Source of the DNA: Pseudomonadota bacterium | GTDB lineage: Bacteria > Pseudomonadota > Alphaproteobacteria > UBA8366 > JADFVY01 | Direction: 5' to 3' | DNA length: 6,113 bases | Assembly: GCA_015222795.1 (NCBI GenBank) | Contig: JADFVY010000118.1 | Location: 1-6,113 of the forward strand | Shown here: piece by piece, positions 1 to 5,413 of the stretch | Numbering within the stretch: the stretch's first letter is position 1 | How the letters are laid out: each line of letters starts with the position of its first letter | Notes under the pieces: generated by a model | What the model saw: the letters and a program-made list of their open reading frames with translations, nothing else | Databases searched by the model: none | Told to the model about the DNA's origin: nothing | Translations under genes and position numbers: made by a program

Positions 1-101
1 GTGTCACGAAATGGGATGAAGACCCAGTCGTCCCCACCGGCAGGATATTTCACCTGCAGTACGCCACCGCTCTTGTAGCCGAACTTCTCCACCTCGATCA
101 T
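1..101 (-). CDS. Unrecognised small protein, N-terminal part (runs off the left edge)
   Basis: An open minus-strand frame starts at an ATG whose first base is 101 and stays open to the window edge, giving 33 residues that begin MIEVEKFGYKSGG and include the segment GGDDWVFIPFRD. A purine-rich ribosome-binding stretch (AAGGAAAGGG) sits a few bases upstream of the ATG, which supports this start. A different minus frame at 4-189 has no such site. The visible part is soluble, mixed charged and aromatic, with no signal peptide or membrane segment. I do not recognise the family. It is on the same strand as the phnWAY operon and begins 127 bp after phnY. It could be a distal operon member or, given the stem-loop in between, a separately transcribed gene. 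The rest of the gene is outside the window, so its function cannot be judged. Confidence 0.5.
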   Translation of the reverse strand, partial: MIEVEKFGYKSGGVLQVKYPAGGDDWVFIPFRD

Positions 102-136
102 GCCGTTCCCTTTCCTTATGCAATGCCACCCGTACC

Positions 137-165
137 TTAGCGGGAAATTTATAAGGAATCGCTAA
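137..165. promoter_or_regulatory. Short inverted repeat, possible operator upstream of the left-edge gene
   Basis: TTAGCG at 137-142 and CGCTAA at 160-165 are perfect 6-bp inverted arms around a 17-bp AT-rich centre that contains TTATAA-like sequence. The element ends 36 bp before the start codon of the left-edge gene, so it could be an operator or overlap a promoter for that gene. Six-base arms with a long spacer arise easily by chance. No good -35/-10 pair was found, so this is only a candidate. Confidence 0.2.
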
Positions 166-193
166 CGCGGCGCCTGTATTCCAAGGCACCGCG
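166..193 (-). terminator. Stem-loop after phnY, candidate operon terminator
   Basis: Read on the minus strand, CGCGGTGCC and GGCGCCGCG form a 9-bp stem (one G-U pair) around a 10-base loop. It begins about 35 bases after the phnY stop codon. The GC-rich stem and its place at the operon's end suit a terminator or a 3'-end stabilising structure. The sequence after the stem starts TTAGCGATTCC and lacks a proper T-run, so termination may be partial. Readthrough into the left-edge gene is possible. Confidence 0.4.
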
Positions 194-228
194 CAGCAGG
201 GGTTTGAAAGAGCGAAAAGGAGGGCCGT

Positions 229-1692
229 TCACCCCGGCCAGGGCATCGAGTAGGTCTTGACGTTGGTGTAGCTCTTCATCGCCTCGATGACGCCTTCCTT
301 GTAGCCGAGCCCGGAATCCTTGATGCCGCCGAAGGGGGACATTTCGATGCGGTAGCCGGGGACCTCCCAGATATTCACCGTGCCCACGTTCAGCCCCTCG
401 ATATAGGCGGTCATGCGGTCGAACCGGTTGGTGCAGACGCCCGACGACAGGCCGAAGGCGGTGGAATTGGAAATCCGCATGGTCTCGACATCGTCGTTGG
501 GCACGCGCACGATGGGGACGATCGGGCCGAAGGTTTCCTCCAGCACCAGCTCGCTTTCATGAGGCACATAATCGACCACGATGGGTGGCAGCACCGCGCC
601 CTGGCGGCCCGGATCGTACAGCACCTTGGCGCCCTGTTCGGCCGCGTCGTAAACACGCTTTTCGAACAGCTTGGCGGCTTCCTCATGCACCACCGTGCCG
701 AGGTCGGTGTCGGGGTTCATCGGATCGCCGAATTTCAGCTTTTTCGCTTTCTCCAGGATCAGTTCGACGAAACGGTCGGCCACGGCCTCCTGGGTCAGGA
801 TACGCTTGACCGCGGTGCAACGCTGGCCCGAATTCTTGGTGGCGCCGGCCAGGGCGATTTCCGCGGCTTTTTCAAGGTCCTCGTCCGACAGATCGTCGCA
901 GATGATCAGCGGGTCGTTGCCGCCCAGTTCCAGAACCGTGCGCCTGTAGCCCGCCTTGTGGGCGATCATCTTGCCGACCGGCACGCCGCCGGTGAAGGTG
1001 ACCAGATCGATATGTTCGTTGCGGATCATCTCGTCGCCGATGTCCTGGGGCATGCCGGTGACCACCGAATACATCTCGGGCGGCAGGCCGGCCTCGTAGA
1101 GAACGTCGGCCAGATAAAGCGCGGTCATCGGCGTCAGCTCGGTCGGCTTGCAGACCATGCAGTTATTGGTGGCGATCGAAGGCGCGATCTTGTGCGCCAC
1201 CATGTTGAGCGGATGGTTGAACGGCGTGATCGCGGAAATCGCGTTCAGCGGTTCGCGCTTGGTGTAGATCTTGCGTGACTTGCCATGGGGTGTCAGATCG
1301 CAGGAGAAAATCTCGCCATCGTCGATGATGCAAAGCTGGCCCGCCAGCGTGAACACATCGAATGCGCGGCCGACCTCGTAGAGCGAATCCTTCTTGGAAA
1401 TGCCCAGTTCCAGCGTAATCAGATCCGACAGCTCGTCCTTGCGGGAGACCAGCAACTCCGCGGTTTTCTGCAGGATCTGCTGGCGCTCGTAGCGGGTCAG
1501 CTTCGGCTTGTAGTTCGCCGCGATCTCGAAGGCCTCTTTGGCATGGCGCGCGTCGCCTGCCGGCACATGGCCGATGACCTCGTTAGTGTAGGGATAGCGG
1601 ACCTCGATCACGCCATCGGCCTCGACCTTGCGGCCGGCGATGCGCATGGGTTCGAAGCGCGGGGAGGCGGTGTAATCTTCAGCTACGGACAT
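229..1692 (-). CDS. phnY: Phosphonoacetaldehyde dehydrogenase (NAD+-dependent ALDH family)
   Basis: Predicted to oxidise phosphonoacetaldehyde to phosphonoacetate with NAD+, the middle step of 2-aminoethylphosphonate breakdown in the cytosol. The 487-residue protein is full length for the aldehyde dehydrogenase superfamily. The active-site set is intact: Asn159 in TPFNHPLN, Lys182 in CKPTELTP (cofactor), the general base Glu254 in LELGG, the nucleophile Cys291 in SGQRCTA, EETFGP around Glu385, and PFGGIKDSG at 453-461. The start chosen is ATG at 1692 (MSVAEDY), preceded by GAGGGA. This ribosome site overlaps the phnA stop codon, so translation is probably coupled, with a 10-bp gap. An upstream ATG at 1719 would overlap phnA and has a poorer context. 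ALDHs are hard to tell apart by motif, so the substrate call rests largely on the phnW-phnA neighbourhood. The name PhnY is also used for an unrelated 2-AEP dioxygenase; this is not that enzyme. Confidence 0.93.
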   Translation of the reverse strand: MSVAEDYTASPRFEPMRIAGRKVEADGVIEVRYPYTNEVIGHVPAGDARHAKEAFEIAANYKPKLTRYERQQILQKTAELLVSRKDELSDLITLELGISKKDSLYEVGRAFDVFTLAGQLCIIDDGEIFSCDLTPHGKSRKIYTKREPLNAISAITPFNHPLNMVAHKIAPSIATNNCMVCKPTELTPMTALYLADVLYEAGLPPEMYSVVTGMPQDIGDEMIRNEHIDLVTFTGGVPVGKMIAHKAGYRRTVLELGGNDPLIICDDLSDEDLEKAAEIALAGATKNSGQRCTAVKRILTQEAVADRFVELILEKAKKLKFGDPMNPDTDLGTVVHEEAAKLFEKRVYDAAEQGAKVLYDPGRQGAVLPPIVVDYVPHESELVLEETFGPIVPIVRVPNDDVETMRISNSTAFGLSSGVCTNRFDRMTAYIEGLNVGTVNIWEVPGYRIEMSPFGGIKDSGLGYKEGVIEAMKSYTNVKTYSMPWPG

Positions 1693-1702
1693 GTTCTTTC
1701 CC

Positions 1703-2950
1703 TCATTCAGCGGCGGCAACAGCCGCCTGTGCGTAATTCAAAGCGATATCGAAAGCGTCGAAATTGCGGAGCCGCCTGCCCGCCTCCAACCCGTCGATGA
1801 CACGGTTAAAGGTCAGCGGAACCTTCTGTTCGGATATGCCACCATGGGAGCGCAGCGGGACTTCCAGGCCCGAGAGGTCATGCTCGGACTCCTTCGTGCC
1901 CATGACGACGCCTTTCCCCGAGACCACGACCAGATCGCCCACGCGGTCTTCCGGCAGTTCGAAATCCGCGCAGGCCTTGGCCTTCGGCTCTATGTAGTCG
2001 ATCCCGTCGAGGGCGCGCAGCCTGTCACCCACCGCCGCGCTGTCCGGCACATAAATCGTGGCGAACGAGCCCAACGCCCCGTGATGCACCACATAAGGAT
2101 CGGTGATCGGCAGGATCACCCGGGCCACGCCCGCGCCCAGCCATTCGTCCAGCTTGTCCTGCAGATAGATCACGGTGGGCGCGCCGTCGGCGCCATGCTT
2201 GGCGTTCATGCCGTGGTCGGCGGTCAGCGCAATCACCGCGCCCATGGCGTCGAGTTGCGCCAGATAGCCGTCCATCATGGCGTAAAAGGCGTTCGCGCCC
2301 TCGGTGCCCGGCGCGTGCTTGTGCTGGATATAATCGGTGGTCGACAGATACATGATGTCCGGCCGGCGGCTTTCCATCAGCTTGACGCCGGCGGCGAAGA
2401 CGAACTCCGACAGTTCCGCCGAGTAGACATCCGGCACGGGCATTCCGACCATCTCCACCGCGCCCTCGATGCCATTGGCGGCCAGGGTCGCCTGATCGGA
2501 TTTCTCCGACGAAAAGCAAATCGCGCCGCCCTCGCCAAAGGTCAGCCCATGGCCCAGCAGGCCGCGCAGCTTGTCCTTGGCGGTGACGATGGCGATTTTC
2601 GCGCCCTCTTTCTGGAAGGCCTGAAAGATCGTCGGCGCGCGCAGGAATTTCGCGTCGTTCATCATCACTTCCTCGCCGGTGTCCGGGTCGAGGAAGTAGT
2701 TCCCGGAAATCCCGTGCACCGAGGGCGGCTGGCCGGTGACGATCGACAGATTGTTCGGGTTGGTAAAGCTGGGCACCACGCAATCGGCGCGCAGGTCGCT
2801 GCATTGCGCCGTGATGCGGGCCAGATACGGCGCCACGCCGGCCTTCACCGCCTGTTCGATATAATCGGGTTCCGAGCCGTCGATACAGACCACGACGGTC
2901 GGGGCTTCGGGCCAGCCATAGCGGCGGCCATTCACTTCGATGGTTTTCAT
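1703..2950 (-). CDS. phnA: Phosphonoacetate hydrolase (alkaline phosphatase superfamily)
   Basis: Predicted to hydrolyse the C-P bond of phosphonoacetate to acetate and inorganic phosphate, the last step of the pathway. The 415-residue protein shows the di-metal centre of the alkaline phosphatase/nucleotide pyrophosphatase superfamily: Asp24 in CIDGSEP, the nucleophilic Thr63 in SFTNPNN, Asp206 and His210 in TTDYIQHKH, Asp245-His246 in TADHGMN, and His369 in RSHGGISE. From memory, most of these spacings agree with the structurally studied S. meliloti enzyme. There is no signal peptide, so it acts in the cytosol. The start is ATG at 2950 (MKTIEVNGR), 14 bp after the phnW stop, with a purine-rich GAGAGAG site. 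An in-frame extension upstream encodes an arginine-rich run overlapping phnW and is rejected. It is not the E. coli zinc-ribbon protein also called PhnA, and not the HAD-fold phosphonatase PhnX. Confidence 0.95.
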   Translation of the reverse strand: MKTIEVNGRRYGWPEAPTVVVCIDGSEPDYIEQAVKAGVAPYLARITAQCSDLRADCVVPSFTNPNNLSIVTGQPPSVHGISGNYFLDPDTGEEVMMNDAKFLRAPTIFQAFQKEGAKIAIVTAKDKLRGLLGHGLTFGEGGAICFSSEKSDQATLAANGIEGAVEMVGMPVPDVYSAELSEFVFAAGVKLMESRRPDIMYLSTTDYIQHKHAPGTEGANAFYAMMDGYLAQLDAMGAVIALTADHGMNAKHGADGAPTVIYLQDKLDEWLGAGVARVILPITDPYVVHHGALGSFATIYVPDSAAVGDRLRALDGIDYIEPKAKACADFELPEDRVGDLVVVSGKGVVMGTKESEHDLSGLEVPLRSHGGISEQKVPLTFNRVIDGLEAGRRLRNFDAFDIALNYAQAAVAAAE

Positions 2951-2964
2951 GCTCTCTCTGTCCC

Positions 2965-4134
2965 TTATTCGGCGGCGTTGGCGGCGGGGCCGCATTGCGT
3001 CACGCCCATTTCGCCCAGCACCTCGGCTATTACCGCGAGCGCGGCCTCCAGATCGGCCTTCACCAACTGGCCGATGCAGCCGATACGGAAGGTCGGCGCC
3101 ACGGTCAGCTTGCCCGGATAAATCACATAACCCCGCGCCGCAAGGAAGTCATAAAAGGCGGTGAAGTCGAATTTCGGGTCGGCCGGCATGTGGAAGGTGA
3201 CGATGATCGGCGCCTGCAGATCGTCGGGCAACAGGGTTTCGAAACCCAGATCGCGCATGCCCTCGACCAGCGTGCGGCAGTTTTCGGAATAGCGAGCGTT
3301 GCGCGCTGGCACCCCGCCCTCTTTCTCAAACTCGGCGACGGCCTGGTCGAAGGCGGCCAGCACATGGGTCGGCGGCGTAAAGCGCCATTGGCCGTTACCG
3401 TCCAGCGCGCGACACTGGTCGTAGAGGTCCAGCGCCAGCGAATGGGCGTTGCCCTCGCATTTCTCCAGCGCGGCGCGGCGGATGATCGCATAGCCCACGC
3501 CCGGAACGCCCTCGAGGCATTTGTTCGACGAGGCCGCGATGGCGTCGCAGGTAATCTCGCGCACATCCAGCGGGATTGCCCCGAAGGCGCTCATCGCATC
3601 GATGATCAGGCTGCGGCCATGTTTGGCGACGATGTCGGCGATTTCGGCGATCGGGTTCAGGATGCCGCTGGTGGTCTCGCAATGGACCGCGGCGACATGG
3701 GTGATCGCCTTGTCCTCGGACAGCAGGGTTTCCAGCGAGGCCAGGTCCGGCGTGCGGTCCTCGGCGCAGCTTAGCGCGATGGCCGAACGCCCCATATATT
3801 TGGCGATCTTCATCATGCGCTCGCCATAGGCGCCGTTGACCAGCACCAGCAGCTTGCCGTCGCGCGGCAGCAGCGTGCCCAGCGTCGCCTCGACGGCGAA
3901 TGTACCGGAACCCTGCACGGGCACGGTGACATAGTCGCCCTCGCCGCCGGCGATCCCCACCAGCTTGTCGCGGATGCGGGCGTTCAGCGCGATGAACTGC
4001 TTGTCGCGGCTGCCCCAGTCGCGCAGCATCGCCTGCTTGACGGTAAGCGAGGTCGTCAGCGGGCCGGGGGTGAGAAGAAATTCGTCGTTGCCGGTGTGGG
4101 CGGCGCGCGTGCGGGCGTGGGGTGCCGTGGTCAT
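2965..4134 (-). CDS. phnW: 2-aminoethylphosphonate:pyruvate aminotransferase
   Basis: PLP-dependent class V aminotransferase, predicted to convert 2-aminoethylphosphonate plus pyruvate to phosphonoacetaldehyde plus L-alanine, which commits the compound to the pathway. The 389-residue protein has the N-terminal LLTPGPL motif (20-26), the phosphate-binding QGSGTFAVEA (74-83), Asp179 in IIDAMSAFG, the Schiff-base lysine Lys205 in SSNKCLEGVPG, and Arg350 in PTFRIGCIG for carboxylate binding. These match Asp168, Lys194 and Arg340 of the Salmonella enzyme with a shift of about 11, owing to a slightly longer N-terminus. ATG at 4134 is chosen for its strong AAGGAGG site. The frame stays open to 4215, but that extension reads through a palindromic repeat. 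It is the first gene of the operon. An alanine-glyoxylate aminotransferase would look similar, but the adjacent phnA and phnY make PhnW far more likely. Confidence 0.95.
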   Translation of the reverse strand: MTTAPHARTRAAHTGNDEFLLTPGPLTTSLTVKQAMLRDWGSRDKQFIALNARIRDKLVGIAGGEGDYVTVPVQGSGTFAVEATLGTLLPRDGKLLVLVNGAYGERMMKIAKYMGRSAIALSCAEDRTPDLASLETLLSEDKAITHVAAVHCETTSGILNPIAEIADIVAKHGRSLIIDAMSAFGAIPLDVREITCDAIAASSNKCLEGVPGVGYAIIRRAALEKCEGNAHSLALDLYDQCRALDGNGQWRFTPPTHVLAAFDQAVAEFEKEGGVPARNARYSENCRTLVEGMRDLGFETLLPDDLQAPIIVTFHMPADPKFDFTAFYDFLAARGYVIYPGKLTVAPTFRIGCIGQLVKADLEAALAVIAEVLGEMGVTQCGPAANAAE

Positions 4135-4144
4135 GGTTTCTGGT

Positions 4145-4151
4145 CCTCCTT
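4145..4151 (-). promoter_or_regulatory. Strong ribosome-binding site of phnW
   Basis: On the minus strand this is AAGGAGG, the full Shine-Dalgarno core, 10 bases before the ATG at 4134. It settles the phnW start against in-frame ATGs further upstream, which lie inside the neighbouring palindromic repeat. Confidence 0.85.
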
Positions 4152-4181
4152 TTACCAAGCCCCCCCGCGCGGCGCCAAAGA

Positions 4182-4272
4182 CCGTCATTGCGAGGAGGCG
4201 AAGCCGACGCGGCAATCAAGTACCACGCCAGCAAACTGGATTGCCGCGGCGCTCCGCGCCTCGCAATGACGG
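4182..4272. repeat. 91-bp palindromic intergenic repeat (REP/MITE-like, GTCATTGCGAGG class)
   Basis: CCGTCATTGCGAGG at 4182-4195 and CCTCGCAATGACGG at 4259-4272 are perfect 14-bp inverted arms. Inside them GCGGCAATC (4209-4217) pairs with GATTGCCGC (4239-4247), again perfectly. The stretches between (4196-4208 and 4248-4258) pair only in part, leaving a loop of about 21 bases. GTCATTGCGAGG...CCTCGCAATGACG palindromes are known dispersed repeats in many bacterial genomes, including alphaproteobacteria. No target-site duplication is obvious and nothing is encoded, so if mobile it is non-autonomous. It lies between the phnW start codon and the AT-rich control region, so it would form a long hairpin in the phnW leader RNA. 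Confidence 0.85.
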
Positions 4273-4311
4273 CTACGAGTTCGCGCAAAGGCCTGCGTAT
4301 CCGCCTCAAGC

Positions 4312-4325
4312 GCATATTGCATATT
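4312..4325. promoter_or_regulatory. Tandem 7-bp direct repeat GCATATT
   Basis: GCATATT occurs twice head to tail (4312-4318 and 4319-4325), and the hexamer recurs inverted as ATATGC at 4369-4374. The copies flank the AT-rich regulatory island of the divergent promoter region. They could be half-sites for the adjacent regulator or for a global factor. This is pattern evidence only. Confidence 0.3.
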
Positions 4326-4331
4326 CCCCCT

Positions 4332-4360
4332 TTATAAGAAAAATACATTCGATTAATATA
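4332..4360 (-). promoter_or_regulatory. Candidate promoter of the phnWAY operon
   Basis: On the minus strand TATATT (4355-4360) and TTATAA (4332-4337) are 17 bp apart, a plausible but weak -35/-10 pair. Transcription would start near 4325, giving a leader of about 190 bases that includes the 91-bp palindrome. The poor -35 overlaps the 17-bp palindrome, as expected where an activator bound at the -35 compensates. Inferred from spacing only. Confidence 0.28.
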
Positions 4361-4362
4361 AT
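4333..4362 (+). promoter_or_regulatory. Candidate promoter of the LysR-type gene
   Basis: A perfect TATAAT -10 hexamer lies at 4357-4362, about 28 bases before the regulator's ATG. Upstream at 18-bp spacing is only TATAAG (4333-4338), a poor -35. The -10 lies inside the 17-bp palindrome, so a protein bound there would block this promoter, which suits autorepression by a LysR-type regulator. Confidence 0.35.
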
Positions 4363-4365
4363 CGA
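4349..4365. promoter_or_regulatory. 17-bp perfect palindrome, candidate LysR operator
   Basis: TCGATTAATATAATCGA has 7-bp perfect arms around a 3-bp centre and contains T-N11-A spacings (4349-4361 and 4353-4365) typical of LysR-type binding sites. It sits in the divergent promoter region, 25 bp before the regulator gene, and overlaps the candidate promoter elements of both directions. That is the classic position for a LysR-type operator controlling a divergent operon. Binding by this regulator is inferred, not shown. Confidence 0.5.
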
Positions 4366-4390
4366 TAGATATGCTCTATGGATAAACGCC

Positions 4391-5257
4391 ATGAACCACG
4401 CGCAACTCAAAGCCTTTCACGCCGTCGCCCGCGAGGGCGGGTTTTCCGCCGCCGCCCGCGCCGCGGGGTTGAGCCAGCCAACACTGACCATCCAGGTCAA
4501 GGCGCTTGAAGAGGCTTACAATGTCCCCCTGTTCCACCGGCGCGGCCGGCTGGTGACGCTGACCCGCGCGGGCGAGGAGCTGTTCACCCTCACCCAGCGA
4601 TATTTCAGCCTGGAGCGCGAAACCCGCGAATTCCTGCTGGCCGAGGGCGGGCTGTCGCATGGCCGGGTCGCCATCGCCGCCGACGGCCCGTTCCACCTGA
4701 TGCCCCTGATCCGCGGCATCCGCGAGGAACTGCCCGGACTGGAGATCGTGGTTTCGGTCGGCAATTCGGCCGCCGTGGTGCAATCGTTGCTGAATTACGA
4801 GGCTGAATTCGGCCTGCTCGGCGAATACCGCATGGACGACCGCTTCGCCGTGCTGGCGGCGATGCACCACCCCATCGTGCTGATGATGCCCGCCACCCAC
4901 GAATGGGCCGGCCGCCCGACCGTCTCCATCACCGAGCTGCAAGGCGCGCCCATGGTGTTGCGCGAGAAGGGCTCGGCCACAAGGCGCAGCTTCGAAACCG
5001 CGTTGGAGGCAGCCGGCGTCACCCCGGAAGTCGTGCTGGAAATCGGCAGCCGCGAGGCAGTGCGCGAGGCGGTCGCCACCGGCCTCGGCCTGGGCGTGGT
5101 GCAGGAGCCCGAACTGGGCGAAGACACTCGCATAACCCACGCCACGATAGAGGACGCCGACCTGCAAGCCACCGAACTGATCGTCTGTCTTGAGGAACGC
5201 CGCGAAAGCCCGGTGATGCGGCGGCTGGCGAAACTGATCGGGGACGTCGGGCGGTAA
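4391..5257 (+). CDS. LysR-type regulator of phosphonate (2-AEP) catabolism
   Basis: A 288-residue LysR-type transcription factor. The N-terminal winged helix-turn-helix spans about residues 1-60, with the helix-turn-helix at about 17-40 (GFSAAARAAGLSQPTLTIQV) and the PLFHRRGR wing after it. A linker helix follows, and from about residue 90 the periplasmic-binding-like effector domain, including EKGSATRRSFE and ATGLGLGVV. The start is ATG at 4391. Upstream in-frame codons run through the intergenic repeat and offer no credible start, although the local ribosome site is weak. It is transcribed away from phnW, the usual place for the local regulator of a catabolic operon. LysR regulators adjacent to 2-AEP or phosphonoacetate genes are known under names such as PhnR. 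It probably senses 2-AEP or a pathway intermediate and activates phnWAY. The effector is not visible from sequence. Confidence 0.9.
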   Translation: MNHAQLKAFHAVAREGGFSAAARAAGLSQPTLTIQVKALEEAYNVPLFHRRGRLVTLTRAGEELFTLTQRYFSLERETREFLLAEGGLSHGRVAIAADGPFHLMPLIRGIREELPGLEIVVSVGNSAAVVQSLLNYEAEFGLLGEYRMDDRFAVLAAMHHPIVLMMPATHEWAGRPTVSITELQGAPMVLREKGSATRRSFETALEAAGVTPEVVLEIGSREAVREAVATGLGLGVVQEPELGEDTRITHATIEDADLQATELIVCLEERRESPVMRRLAKLIGDVGR

Positions 5258-5276
5258 TGGTCTGCGCCCCGGGCAC

Positions 5277-5295
5277 ACGTTGCGGCCTCCAACGT
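5277..5295 (+). terminator. Weak stem-loop after the LysR-type gene
   Basis: ACGTTG (5277-5282) and CAACGT (5290-5295) form a 6-bp stem with a 7-base loop, 20 bases after the regulator's stop codon. No T-run follows, so an intrinsic terminator is doubtful. It is listed only because of its position between two separately promoted genes. Confidence 0.2.
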
Positions 5296-5325
5296 CCTAC
5301 CATTGTCGCGCAAGTGTTGCCTTGC

Positions 5326-5339
5326 TTGACGCAGGTCAA
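5326..5339 (+). promoter_or_regulatory. FNR/FixK/Anr-type binding site upstream of the stress-protein gene
   Basis: TTGAC-GCAG-GTCAA is a perfect 5-bp inverted repeat with a 4-bp centre. It matches the CRP/FNR-family pattern TTGAT-N4-ATCAA except for C/G in place of T/A at the symmetric fifth position, a variant common in FNR, FixK and Anr sites. Its centre (5332.5) lies about 41.5 bp before a start site predicted from the CATATT -10 hexamer, the class II activator position. This suggests induction of the downstream gene under low oxygen or by a related signal. Confidence 0.65.
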
Positions 5340-5362
5340 TGCGCGAGGTCGATAATGGCGTC

Positions 5363-5368
5363 CATATT
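5363..5368 (+). promoter_or_regulatory. Candidate -10 element of the stress-protein gene
   Basis: CATATT would place the transcription start near 5374, giving a 40-base leader with the ribosome site GGAGA at 5402-5406. No good -35 hexamer exists at the matching distance; that place is occupied by the FNR-type box, as expected for an activator-dependent promoter. GATAAT at 5351-5356 is an alternative -10 but spaces less well. Confidence 0.4.
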
Positions 5369-5413
5369 CATGATCTGGTGAATTCCCTTTGCTCGAGCGA
5401 CGGAGACACTGCC

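Noticed and set aside
559..1278. Plus-strand frames opposite phnY
   Set aside because: They lie entirely within phnY, which has every ALDH catalytic motif; they are composition shadows.
1693..1719. Longer PhnY start (MPPLNEGKN)
   Set aside because: It would overlap the phnA end by 17 bases and lacks a good ribosome site; ATG at 1692 has GAGGGA at suitable spacing.
1703..2950. PhnA read as a phosphoglycerate mutase or general nucleotide pyrophosphatase
   Set aside because: It shares the superfamily fold and metal ligands, but its Thr nucleophile context, length and phnW/phnY neighbours fit phosphonoacetate hydrolase, and it has no signal peptide.
1691..3121. Long plus-strand open frame of 476 codons opposite phnA
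   Set aside because: It is a shadow of the phnA and phnW coding strand in GC-rich DNA. It lacks family motifs, is rich in His/Arg/Gly as antisense frames are, and has no ribosome site, while phnA on the other strand has all its metal ligands.
4182..4272. Palindromic repeat as a CRISPR unit, tRNA or intrinsic terminator
   Set aside because: It is a single copy here with no spacers, no tRNA cloverleaf and no T-run after either arm. Its sequence fits the dispersed GTCATTGCGAGG palindromes.
3965..4390. Upstream extension of the LysR frame by 142 codons
   Set aside because: It runs through phnW's antisense and the palindromic repeat. LysR proteins begin with the residues encoded at 4391, so the extension is accidental.
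4376..5278. Minus-strand 300-codon frame covering the LysR gene
   Set aside because: It is antisense to a clear LysR protein. Its composition (Gln, His and Gly runs) is typical of shadow frames.
5339..5413. Longer start for the stress protein (MREVDNGV)
   Set aside because: It begins at the edge of the FNR-type box. UspA proteins start at the first strand (MFKTILAPTDGS), which has a GGAGA site.
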